Below are positions 11,264-20,530 of a stretch of 30,803 nucleotides of DNA, piece after piece. The notes below the pieces were generated by a model. It searched no databases, was not told where the DNA came from, and saw only the letters and a list, made by a program, of their open reading frames with translations. This stretch comes from Gnomoniopsis sp. IMI 355080 (Eukaryota; Ascomycota; Sordariomycetes; Diaporthales; Gnomoniaceae): positions 1 to 30,803 of the forward strand of contig JAPEVC010000320.1 of NCBI GenBank assembly GCA_027946555.1, in the 5' to 3' direction. How positions within the stretch are numbered: position 1 is the first letter of the stretch; each line of letters starts with the position of its first letter. Both the position numbers and the translations under genes were made by a program.

Positions 11264-12478
11264 GTTTGCTTGGGATTTACCTATCTAGTGGGAAGTACAT
11301 AGTACAAGCTTGGTTACCTCCTGCCTCCTTGCAAAGGTACTAGGTAAGAAGGGACCCCTCCACCTAGGTAAGTGCTGGGATGCCTGTCAAGCCTGACTTG
11401 TCAAGATGCCGCACCCATCATTTCAGAGACAGCTCACCTGGTAGTGATCTTGTCTGATGATCCTTGGATTAAAACAAGAAGACACGGCCACCCATCATAC
11501 ACTGTCATCCATTGCCTCTTTTTCGCGACTGTGTACTACAAGCCCTACATAGTACGCACGTAGGTACGAAGAAAGCTGGAAGGGCCCATCTCCTCGAGAG
11601 AACAGCCTGAATAGATATCGCGGGGTCACAGTGCCAGCACTTAGCTATGCTAGCTAGACCTCGTATGTGCGTTCCGATGTAGGTGAGTGGCTCCAGAACA
11701 GGGAAGCTTAGTCGCGCTGGTGGAAAGCTGTCACCGCTGCCCGACCTTCAACAAGATACTGAGGGGCTGCTCTTCTCTGCAACATCTTGCCTTTGCTCTG
11801 CTATTTCTTGTTGAGTTATGTGACCGGCTCGCGGCAGCACATGAAGCACATTGCAACACGAGCCACTCACACCGCTGAGGGAGACATATCAAGACATTCG
11901 TGACGACAACTGGCGTCACCCGCATAGAGCTATGGGTCCCCCCCGGGCTGTCGTCATATTGCCTTTTGGGGTGGTTGCCATGCTCAGCTCCCCACTTGAG
12001 ACGAAGAGCAAGGGACGAATAGGAGAGGTCTGGTTTTCGAAACGGGAAATAAGAGCACAGGCCTCCCACTCGTCGTCCGGCATTGATCCGGGGAGGCGAT
12101 GTGGGACTTTGGACTTACTAGGTACTTAGATAGTAGTATGCAGTATAGCGGGCATGCGACGGAACGTGGGGGACATCGATTAATTGCCAAAGCGAAAAGC
12201 AATAGTTCCCAGCAGTGTGCAAGTCACAGAAGCCAGCCCGAGATCTCCTAGCCAACGACCGCATGATTGACGCTGATCTGCAAGCGCGCAACGCTCGTTC
12301 GTGACTATTACAAGAGACGGGACCATAAAAGCAAGGTAGGACGCCGTGCCGTGGGGTGTCAGGATGTCTGCTATTACGATGATAAAGCTGATAAGGATTT
12401 GCAGAGATCCCTGACACAGCGGTTCCTGCATCCTAATTTAGCTCACTCCAGGAGCCGCTAAGAACCAAGTATCACGAG

Positions 12479-12520
12479 GGTCGCCTACGTGGCGACCTAG
12501 ACGAAGCTTGTGAAGCTTGT
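12479..12520. repeat. 7-bp-stem hairpin next to a tandem 9-base repeat
   Basis: GGTCGCC (12479-12485) and GGCGACC (12491-12497) are perfect inverted arms around a 5-base loop. Six bases on, GAAGCTTGT occurs twice head to tail (12503-12520). I see no gene it belongs to. Confidence 0.8.
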
Positions 12521-13024
12521 TTCTGGCCGACGTGAGACCTGGCAGGCCTGGCAACACCATCGGGAATATTCAGGAAAGTTTCAATGCAGAGTGGACCACT
12601 AGATTATGAAGCTGTAGGGGAGGGTATGATACCTCGACCGATGATGGCCAACATGTCGTCACAGGTCTCACAACCTGATCATGCCGCTTCGTCGCCAGCT
12701 TCGTCTTGTGATACTGGTTCGCTCGCAGATAGCCTTGCTGGGCGGGTAAGGGCCTCAATCCGGAGCTGTCAAACCAAGATAGACAAGACAGATGGTATCA
12801 GGGTCACTCTGACATAAGGGAATGGGGTTGGTTGGCTGGAGAAGTTGCTTAGACGCCGGGACACTTGATCCCGGATTCTTGGATGGCTGGTAAAGCTGAT
12901 TCGATGCTGTGGCATTGAGGTGCAATGTTTCAAAGAAAGCAGCGTTCATCAGGGGGAGAAGCAAGCTTGCGAAGCAGCGAGGTTGAGGGAACCAGATATC
13001 CATGGAAAACGTCACCTCCTCATT

Positions 13025-13060
13025 ACCTAGGTACCTACCTACCTGCCGGCCTGCCTACCT
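13025..13060. repeat. CCTAGGTACCTACCTACC low-complexity repeat
   Basis: A run of ACCT/AGGT units (ACCTAGGTACC, then CTACCTACCTGCC and CTGCCTACC) forms the densest copy of the window's TACCTAGGTA motif family. Confidence 0.8.
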
Positions 13061-13377
13061 ATCATGCCCACCCGCCACCTTGCTATGTTGACCCACATAA
13101 AGTAGGCGGCAAGACGGCCCCTTCCGCTGCCAAGATCAGCAAGGGTCCAGCTTCTTCCGTCCAAAGCGCCAAGTTTTCCGTGCATCGCAACAACATCCCT
13201 CTTCGCCGAACAAAGAGATACTTTGCTTCACTTCTGAAGACTACCTTCGCACCGCCTCAGCTTCCCGGGCTGTTTTGAATCCTTTCACAATCCAGAACGA
13301 CGATGTTTCATGGTGATGGGAAGGTGGAAAGAGTGCCAGCGTTGTTCGTGGCAAAGTAGATCAGGATGGGCAAGCAA

Positions 13378-13507
13378 GATCGAAGGCGGCATCGATCCTG
13401 TGTGCTGGAAACCCGGTACACAGTAACACACCATTACAGTGGTGGCATTATGTCACCACTGCAACCTTACAGCCGTTCAAGCCGTCGTCTGTTTGATGAC
13501 TACAGAC
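13378..13507. repeat. cluster of four hairpins (possible structured RNA)
   Basis: Four inverted repeats lie in 130 bases. (1) GATCGA 13378-13383 with TCGATC 13392-13397. (2) CTGTGTGCTGG 13398-13408 with CCGGTACACAG 13413-13423, an 11-bp stem including two G-T pairs and an AAAC loop. (3) CAGTGGTGGC 13437-13446 with GTCACCACTG 13452-13461, a 10-bp stem (one G-T) and a 5-base loop. (4) GTCTGT 13487-13492 with ACAGAC 13502-13507. The first two abut. There is no open frame of note. Between stems 2 and 3 lies ACACCA (13428-13433), which fits the H-box pattern ANANNA, and ACA occurs at 13469-13471; but the stems are shorter than usual for an H/ACA RNA. Confidence 0.7.
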
Positions 13508-13773
13508 CATGGCCCTGAAAACTGGAATCTCAGAGTAAGACGCCTCGCCCCTTGTTAACAGCAAACACTTCGATATTCTGCCCAAGCCAATGTCCCGGGC
13601 ATGGCAGACGGCTTGATGTCTTGACCACAGCAGGCGCCTCAGCCATTGTTCGGTTGTCTGACAAGCTCAATGACAACGACATCACTTTTGAGTGAGGAGT
13701 AGGGAGGACCCATGAGACACTGGCCGTGATCGTGTGCCTATATGACTTCTTTACGGAAAAGAAAGGGGAAGGG

Positions 13774-13805
13774 GAGAGAGAGAGAGAGAGAGAGAGCGCG
13801 CGCGC
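13774..13805. repeat. (GA)n followed by (CG)n microsatellite
   Basis: An uninterrupted GA run of 23 bases (13774-13796) passes directly into an alternating CG run of 9 bases (13797-13805). It is non-coding and likely length-variable between strains. Confidence 0.95.
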
Positions 13806-14075
13806 AAATCAAGAATTTCGATGTAATCGCAAGTCGAGGCTCATGTGGCTTTCATCGTCAGCATGACTTGCAGTAAGTGTGCATCAAGCCACTTCGCACC
13901 CCTGACACGGTAATCTGACAACCACGACCTGTAAGCACTCAAAACACTAGTACCCAAGTACGGCCCGGATGTGTCAGATGGCGCATGTATAAATGACATC
14001 CGGTCTTCAAGTTTTGATGGCGATGAAATGTTGCCTGATCCTTCGCGAGAAGTGTGCTTCACCCCGTCTTGCACT

Positions 14076-14081
14076 TTTATT
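14076..14081 (-). terminator. candidate polyadenylation signal for TOM70
   Basis: AATAAA on the minus strand lies about 355 bases beyond the Tom70 stop codon, with no gene between. Fungal poly(A) signals are degenerate, so this is a position-based guess. Confidence 0.3.
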
Positions 14082-14436
14082 GATCACGACCCATAGCTGG
14101 CTGAAATCTTGTAAAGGCCCACATGAGCTTAAGAGTGGATAGTTGTGGTATATGTAGAGATATGTACTCCTTCGCACCTAATCACAGTCATCCGTGTTTC
14201 CCCATTCGCTGCTGCCATGCGTTAAATTGAGGAAAGAATTAATCTGTACTCTCTACAGCCCTGGCCCGCCGAGGCCCACCTAGGCCTCACCAACCGCTCA
14301 CATAATCATACCAAACCCCGGTTGAGTGGCGATGCCGGGCAACGGATGTTCCTACGAAGATCTCAAGTCTCCTCAACTAGAGACGGTGCCAAGCTTTGAG
14401 GTGCGAAAAGCAACCCAGGCTCGCCGCCTTTTAGAT

Positions 14437-16606
14437 CTATCTCAGAGGCCCGGCTGCCTGTAGCCTAGCAGCCAACGCAGGATATTTCTCTTGCACCTGA
14501 ATCTGGGTACGCGTGGCTTCGGCATATGACAGGGCGTTCACCAGTTCGCCCTCGGTTCGTGCGAGATCTGCGGCACGTTCGAAGTATTTGAGCGCCTCTG
14601 TCACCTTGCCCTGCTGGAGTAGGAGTTGGGCCATGGTCGCGACTGCTATGTCGCATTCGGGATCGACTGTTGCTGTGTCAGTGGACTTCAAAAAATTGCG
14701 CCCAAGGGATGAAAGTGTTCAAACGGAATTGCGAATTCGAGTATGTAACAAATACACGAGATAAGAGTGTGGATAGCAGGGTGTTAGAACAATACAAGTT
14801 TAACTTACTAATCAGAGCCTTCTGGCAGAGCTTCTCAGCCTCGGCGAAATCCGACTTTTCTTGGAAAATTGCAAGTGCCTTGTTGATGAGGGGCAGCACA
14901 TTCATGCTTGTAGGTTTCTCCTGCTTTTCCATCTCGATCGCAGACTCGAACTTCTCAATGGCTTCCTGGTATTTACCCTGGTCTAGGAGCAGCTCTCCGT
15001 AGTAATTGTATACGTCGGGAACCTTATCAAAGTTCTTCATACACCGTCGGAAGGTGGCCATACTGGAGGCAATCGAGCCCATCTTGTACTGTGTGACACC
15101 AAGCTGAATGTGAGAGAAAATGAATTTGGGGTCCAGATCGATTGACTTTTGGTAGTCCTTGGCCGCCTCCGCAAATTCACCTTTGATGAAGTGCAGCTGA
15201 GCGCGATGGTAGTAGATGTCAGGATCGTCAGCGTTCTGTTGAAGAGCCAACTCGAAATCCTTCTCAGCCTTCTCAGGGTCACCTGTCATCTGTGATCAGC
15301 GATGTCTTTTCTTGAACGGCGACGAGGCGCATTCTTACCAAGCTCGAGATTCATAGACGCTCGCTTGATGTAGGTTTGTGTCAGGGACGGATCTAGCTCG
15401 ATGCTCTTGGTGAGATCCACTAGAGCCTGCTCGTGCTTTCCGCGCAGGCAAGTGAATGTCCCTCGCATGTTGTAGGCAAAGGCCTCGTAAGGGCCCAGGT
15501 CATTCAACTCAATGGCTTTGTCGAAAGCAGCAGCGGCTTCCTCATAGCCCTCACCCGTCTTGGTCTCCATCGCCCGCAAACCCTTCTGCAACTGGCCCTT
15601 ACCGGTGTCAGCTGGGAACTCTACAGAGTCTTCGATTCCTTCAGGGCGATCCTTTGGTCGGAAGCTTTGCAGATAGTTGCTGACGAATGTTGGACTTGGC
15701 AACTTGCTAGGCTTCTCTGCCATGATCTCTTTGGCCTTGGACTCGGCGAATTTCTTGAGCAACCTCTCTACGGACTCGGCGCTGGAGGCATTCTTGAACC
15801 CATCGACGATGCAACTAGCTGTGTAGTCGAGCAGAGAATCGGAGTATCTGTCTAGCTTGTCGTAAGCATTGGCGCGTCGGTTCATCGCCTTGACGTATTC
15901 GGGATCCAAGTTGATGGCAGCGGTGGTGTCCTCAACGACCTTTTCCCAGTCGGCGAGAGCATTGTAACAGGCAGCCCGGTTGGAGTAGTAGACAGCTTCT
16001 GGCTTGCAGAGAATGGCCTTTGAGTAGAGTTCAATGGCCTTATTGAAATCTTTAGATCCGTAGGCATGATTGCCGGCCTCCTTTAACTTGACAGCCCAGT
16101 GTTTGCGGTCTTCAAGAGACATGGCTTGGACAGTCTCCTCGTTGATCTCGGGGATCTCTTCGGCACTATCACTGCTGCCAGTTTTCTTCGAATCGGATGG
16201 GGTGGCATCTTTGGTGGGTGCGTTTCGCTCAGCCTCAGCCTTCCTTTCGGCCTCCTTGCGCTTCCTCCGCTCCTTTTTGGACAGCTTGGGGGTCGTGTCG
16301 CTTGGCTTCTGAACATTAGTGACAAGTGAAGTTAGTTTCGTAAGCCCCTGATTTCAAGGCAGATGATACTGTCTTGAGCATGACAGTATTGGCCAGCAGC
16401 AGGATGGTACGCACAGAGGTGGAGTAGTAGACAATACCGCCAGCGGCCACGGCCACGGTGACGCCAGCAACTGTATAGACGACTGCTTTGTGCTCAGAAA
16501 CCCATGTCGATATCCGGTCCCAGACGGAGGAATCTGCTGGGATTTGCACGGGGATCGGAGTCGAGGGCGGTGGGAAGAGGGGCTGTTGTGGTCGAGGGGC
16601 GGCCAT
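14437..16606 (-). CDS. TOM70: mitochondrial protein import receptor Tom70
   Basis: Model: exon 1 16606-16415, exon 2 16308-15339, exon 3 15282-14809, exon 4 14666-14437, giving 621 aa, close to the usual length of fungal Tom70. Residues 1-40 are short and Pro-rich. Residues about 41-61 (VVYTVAGVTVAVAAGGIVYY) form the N-terminal anchor in the outer membrane, followed by a Lys/Glu/Arg-rich linker (KLSKKERRKRKEAERKAEAE). The rest is a TPR array: the first repeats start near HWAVKLKEAGNHAYGSKDFNKAIELYSKAI and should form the clamp that binds the Hsp70/Hsp90 tail; later repeats (QNADDPDIYYHRAQLHFIKGE, VPDVYNYYGELLLDQGKYQEAI, DPECDIAVATMAQLLLQQ) form the preprotein-binding half. It receives carrier-type preproteins with internal signals and passes them to Tom40. 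The acceptor of exon 4 could instead be at 14672, adding two residues. The ATG at 16606 is the one that sets a proper anchor. The neighbouring ADC lyase gene is divergent. Confidence 0.95.
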
Positions 16607-16980
16607 TCTCGGTCGAGTGTTGGATGGCGAAGTGATCCAAGTCTTGGGAGGAGCACAGCTAAGATAGAAGCGCAATCGAGCTCTTCGTGCAGAAAAATTG
16701 GAACAATTGACGGGGAACGAGGTCTAGGGACGCGGGCCTGGAGAATGCAATGTCAAAGGGTCATGCAAGCAAATACACTCGATGCGCTGCTAGGCTGGAG
16801 GTATTGGTCGGGCGGCTTTTGGTGATGGTCGCGTCCTCGAAAAAACTGATCGCGCCAGAATTGGTCCAGTTTTAGCTGGCAGGCCGGGAAGTTGATGGTC
16901 ATAGGTGCACAGACCAGCTGTGTGAGGTCATCAATGCCCGAGCTTTAGCGATGGTAAGCCCACTGTGGATATGGACATCA

Positions 16981-17038
<58 letters not shown>

Positions 17039-17574
17039 CAACGTTGAAGCGTTGAAGCATGGAGACAGAGAAACTCCAACTTTCCAAACTCAGACTGAGA
17101 GAACATGTTCTGCTCATATATCCTCGCAAATAACTTGATGGCGTCAAAGCGTTCCATGTCACATCTCAGATGTACCAACAACTACCTCCCATCTCACGCA
17201 CGGCACGGAGACAGGAATGACTCGGATAACAGAACAGTGAGGTCTAAGCGATAGCCCCCAACGGAGAAAGACAGGCCCTGGGGAATGTTATAAGGAGGGG
17301 GGAGGGGCCAAGGAAATACTAAGAGTTTACTTTCTAGATAGGTATGAATTGTACATCGCGACGCCCGGTAGCTGTGTGAGGTCCTAATTTGACTGTCTTT
17401 CTTGTCTCCTCTCGTGTTCCAGTGTTCCAGAGCCCGTGGCAGAGCCTATCCAAGCATCTGCCCCATATTAGGACAACCCAAGTCCTTTTAGGCCACAACT
17501 ACAGTTAATCATTGCACTTCGCTCCACGAACAACCATTTCTTCCATAGAGAACATCTGGGCGCTGTTCTCCAAT
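16607..17574. promoter_or_regulatory. divergent intergenic region between TOM70 and ADC lyase
   Basis: This 968-bp gap separates two genes transcribed away from each other, so it must contain both promoters and leaders. Its middle is a 52-base CA repeat (16983-17034). I see no clear TATA box. The open frames here are artefacts of the repeat. Confidence 0.7.
16983..17034. repeat. (CA)26 microsatellite
   Basis: Twenty-six uninterrupted CA units sit about 380 bases before the TOM70 start and 540 bases before the ADC lyase start. A tract of this length can change in copy number and can adopt Z-DNA, so it may affect both promoters; that effect is inference. Confidence 0.98.
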
Positions 17575-18453
17575 ATGGATGACGATTTTCAGCTTTTCAC
17601 TTCTCTCCGATTCGACTGGGGTTTGAGAACAATCCGGGATATCCACCCAAGGGACCTGGGCTGGAATACCGAATCGCCCTCTCCACTCTACATGCTGACC
17701 TACCACCGAGATCGCATGCTCAAGGCAGCAACCCACTGGAATTGGGCGAAAGCGATACAGGCTATCCAAGGGGACGAAGGCCTGGGCAGGTTAAATCAGT
17801 TCGTGCACAGCACACTCAAAGAGAGACTGGGCGAGCGCTGGGGGCCCGACTGCGAGCCTATGCGCCTCAAAGTCCTTCTATCCAGAGATGGCGAATTAGC
17901 ACTCGAATGCTCTTCCGTCCCGGCCACAGCGCTGTCGAACCTCTTTCCGGACCAGCTGCCAGCTCCAGATGGCAGTGTAAATCCGCAAGGGCCTCCGGGA
18001 GAACAGCGGCTGGGGTCGCTAAGCTTGACACCCACCTACGACGTCTACATAGACACAGACTTCACCCCTGCCTCGGAATTCACTCACTTCAAGACGACCA
18101 AGCGCGAGATGTATGATCTGGCCTGCCAGCGTGTAGGCCTCAAGCCTAGTGATGCGACTACGGAGGTTCTTATCGTAAACCAGAAGAGCGGCGTCATCAT
18201 GGAGGGAAGCCGCACAACACCTTACTTCTGGAGGGCTGGGGCTTGGGTCACCCCTCGCGTTGCGTGCTCGTTCGATGCACAAGGTGGTGCGGGCGGCCAA
18301 GACGGCACGACGCGGCGGTGGGCTTTAGAGAGCAACTTGGCCATCGAGAAAGACACGAAGGCTGCCGAAATAGTCGATGGCGAGCCCGTGTGGTTGAGTA
18401 ATGGAGTAAGAGGCTTCGTTTTCGGGAGAGTTCGACGGGCATCGAAACCGTGA
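17575..18453 (+). CDS. ABZ2: 4-amino-4-deoxychorismate lyase (aminotransferase class IV)
   Basis: A single exon of 292 aa. The protein shows the PLP fold-type IV pattern: LYMLTYHRDRMLKAATHWNW near residues 39-58, the HFKTTKREMYDLACQR segment with the likely PLP lysine at residue 173, and EVLIVNQKSGVIMEGSRTTP followed by FWRAGAWVTPRV. This arrangement (FQLFTSLRFDW start, TYHRDRM, KTTKR, E-G-S-R-T) fits fungal ADC lyase, yeast Abz2. The enzyme splits 4-amino-4-deoxychorismate to p-aminobenzoate and pyruvate in folate synthesis; its partner, the PabAB-type synthase, is not in this window. The first ATG of the frame is at 17575; the frame stays open upstream but without an ATG. A loop of about 20 residues (LPAPDGSVNPQGPPGEQRLG) and a Gly-rich one near the end look like lineage-specific inserts. 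A branched-chain or D-amino-acid transaminase is less likely given the fungal ADC lyase-like motifs. Confidence 0.87.
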   Translation: MDDDFQLFTSLRFDWGLRTIRDIHPRDLGWNTESPSPLYMLTYHRDRMLKAATHWNWAKAIQAIQGDEGLGRLNQFVHSTLKERLGERWGPDCEPMRLKVLLSRDGELALECSSVPATALSNLFPDQLPAPDGSVNPQGPPGEQRLGSLSLTPTYDVYIDTDFTPASEFTHFKTTKREMYDLACQRVGLKPSDATTEVLIVNQKSGVIMEGSRTTPYFWRAGAWVTPRVACSFDAQGGAGGQDGTTRRWALESNLAIEKDTKAAEIVDGEPVWLSNGVRGFVFGRVRRASKP

Positions 18454-19346
18454 TCGTGCTCGCGGGCGAAACAACATTATCCGCTTACATGAGTGTAGCG
18501 CATTCACCCACTCTCATCCTCGCGAGCTGCAGAGTGACAAGTCGATGCTGTGAAAGCAAAATGCCAGGAGCAGGGACCATTCACGAGTAGAGACATCAAC
18601 TAGGACTGCACTCCCCCCTTCGACATTATTATTAGGAAGAGTTGACCCATGTTCAAGCACTAAATCACCAAGAGGTGATTTCTCCAGACGGTAAAGACTA
18701 TGTTTGTAGATCACGGCCATGTGCCAATATACTTGATTCTAACAGCGGAAATTGATCCGGATCCTATGTTGGTCAGAAGCGGTAGGTACTTCCGTCTCTG
18801 TCAGGTCCAAGTCTGCTCTGAGCTCAGCATTTCAGTATGCATTCCCCGAATTAGCCACCTTCGAAGACAATATTCGCTAGCGTTTATTTGACAACGCCCA
18901 TCAACACAAAACTGCCTTCTGTTCGAGTGCAAGTCGGATAAGCAATTTTGGAACCGACGTCTGCGCATGCGTGACGGCCCCGTAGCAAACCTTCGGGGTT
19001 GAGGAGAGCTGTGAACATGATAACAAGTGCATCGATATCACGACCAAGAATTGTACCATTATGCGAGATGCTTGTTCTACTTGTGCTTCAACGCCTCATG
19101 ACAACTTTACCTTCATCATCTTTTATTTTGTGAGTCCGCCACACGAAACGGATTAGAATATATACAGAAAAGTCTTCTAAAGTATTCAGCCGACAAGTCC
19201 TTCTCATCGCACCGACCACACAAATTATGTGTGGAACAACGAGCTCCAGGAGATCCGAGGGTATAATAATTTTTAAGTGTAGGACATTAGTGCGCCCACG
19301 TGTATCACAGTTCGCGCAATTGCTGCTCGATTCGAGCTTTCCAAGA
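18454..19346. other. convergent 3' region between ADC lyase and syntaxin genes
   Basis: The two flanking genes run towards each other, so this 0.9 kb should be 3' untranslated and terminator sequence. Short open frames on both strands show nothing recognisable. GTAGGTACTTCC occurs near 18782. Confidence 0.65.
19122..19127 (-). terminator. candidate polyadenylation signal for syntaxin gene
   Basis: AATAAA on the minus strand, 220 bases past the syntaxin stop and within an A-rich minus-strand stretch. Assigned by motif and position only. Confidence 0.35.
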
Positions 19347-20530
19347 CTACAGGTCCAAGCCAAGAATAATAGGGAGCTCAGCCAGTCTGGCCACGAGAGC
19401 TTGATCCAGCTCCTCGATACTGCGCCTGGTTGAATTGCCAGTACTGCCGGTTTTGATTTTGCCTGTTGTGAGACCGACGCCCAGACCGACGCCCAGCGCG
19501 ATGGCGAGAATGATCAGGATAACGATAAAGGTGCAAATCCACTTCTTCTTCCGCGTGTTGAGCACAATCTTGGTTGCCTTGTCAACCTCTTTGTTAGCCC
19601 CCTCTAGGTCATTGACGACATTGTTGACATGCTCTTCCGCCTCTTGGACCGCGGGGGCTTGCTGTATTATCATAGTATCGAGGTCTTGGATCAAGAGCAC
19701 CAGTTCGTTGATGGACCGCTCAATCTCAAGCAGCTCGTTGTGCCGCGCGCGCACATTGCCTAGGACTGCGTTGGCTTGGCCGGTGCGGTTGGACCGGAGC
19801 TACAAAACAAGGATCAGTTCTGAGGTCTGGGCCAGGCTAAGAGCATCATAGCACACTTACCGCCGACTGAAAAACACCCTCACTGCCCCAGTCCATCTCG
19901 GCCGCCCTCCTTACCTCATCCTCACTGGCATCAGGATTCACAATCCGATACTGCCTCTGAATTCCGTCCCGGTACCTCGCCTTGAAACCCTGCTCTTCCT
20001 GCAGATATCCCTGCAGCTCCTTCTGAAAGTCGCGGTTCAGCACCTCCCACTGGCTCTTTTTGGTGCTCGCGCCGCTAGAGTTGAGAGGAGTCTGCTCAAC
20101 ATCAGCCTTGAGGGATCGTAGCTGTTCCCGAATGCTGTTGTTTTTGTTCTGCGTCGAGGCGACCAGGTCGTCGAGGCGGCGCTGGGCGCTATCATCGGAT
20201 CCGGAGAGTGCAGCCTGGTGCAGTTGACTGATGCGTTGCACATCGGTTGCTAGACTGCGAATCTCGCCGCGCACATCATTGGTGCGGGAGAGAAACTCTT
20301 GCTGGCTGAGGACGGCGCCGGAGGAGGCGACTGGTTGTGACGCTCGGGGGTAGTTTTGCAATTCATGTTGATCCTGTACCGAAGGATTAGTTCCTGGTTT
20401 TCCGGGGCTTCCGGTCTGGCTTGCGCGTGCAAAAAGCACATCACGTTATAGACAGAAGACGTACTTGAGCATCGTAGGTGGAGTAGGGTGTGCCGTAATT
20501 GTCAGGCGGGGCGCCATAATTATTCGACAT
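19347..20530 (-). CDS. Qa-SNARE syntaxin (Sso1/Sso2 type) with C-terminal extension
   Basis: Model: exon 1 20530-20465, exon 2 20373-19861, exon 3 19799-19347, giving 343 aa; all introns are phase 0. The order is: a short Tyr/Pro-rich N-peptide (MSNNYGAPPDNYG), a Q/S-rich linker, the helical Habc domain (about residues 50-150, RTNDVRGEIRSLATDVQRIS onwards), the SNARE motif (about 212-272) and a transmembrane helix (about 280-303). Aligned by eye to syntaxins, the zero-layer glutamine is Gln240 in IIQQ. Proteins of this type sit on the plasma membrane and pair with Sec9 and Snc1 for exocytosis at hyphal tips and septa. Unusually, about 40 residues follow the membrane helix, including an N-S-T sequon at 315-317; most syntaxins end within a few residues. 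The extension is in frame with the helix and ends at a normal stop. Start and splices fit consensus (GTACGT, GTAAGT; TACAG, TGTAG). Confidence 0.93.

Larger units (their letters stand above)
11078..14436. other. 3.3-kb intergenic region with repeats and hairpins, no gene seen
   Basis: This region separates the protease start from the Tom70 stop. It should hold the protease promoter on the left and the Tom70 3' untranslated region on the right. Open frames such as 12584-12817 and 12925-13278 (plus) are short and unrecognisable. Visible structures are: several CCTAGGTA-type motifs (11336-11370, 12119, 13025-13060); a hairpin with 7-bp arms at 12479-12497, followed by a tandem 9-base repeat; a cluster of hairpins at 13378-13507; and a GA/CG microsatellite at 13774-13805. 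The size and the structured middle leave room for a non-coding RNA gene. Confidence 0.55.

Noticed and set aside
12925..13278. 117-codon plus frame starting with ATG
   Set aside because: It runs through the ACCT/AGGT low-complexity repeat and shows no domain or codon pattern like its neighbours.
13490..13520. TTGATGA followed by CTGA, like boxes C and D of a snoRNA
   Set aside because: Box C is imperfect, there is no terminal stem around the pair, and the spacing is too short for a standard C/D RNA.
17512..17574. Upstream extension of the ADC lyase frame
   Set aside because: It has no ATG (it would begin with TTG); the first ATG at 17575 gives the expected FQLFTSLRFDW start.
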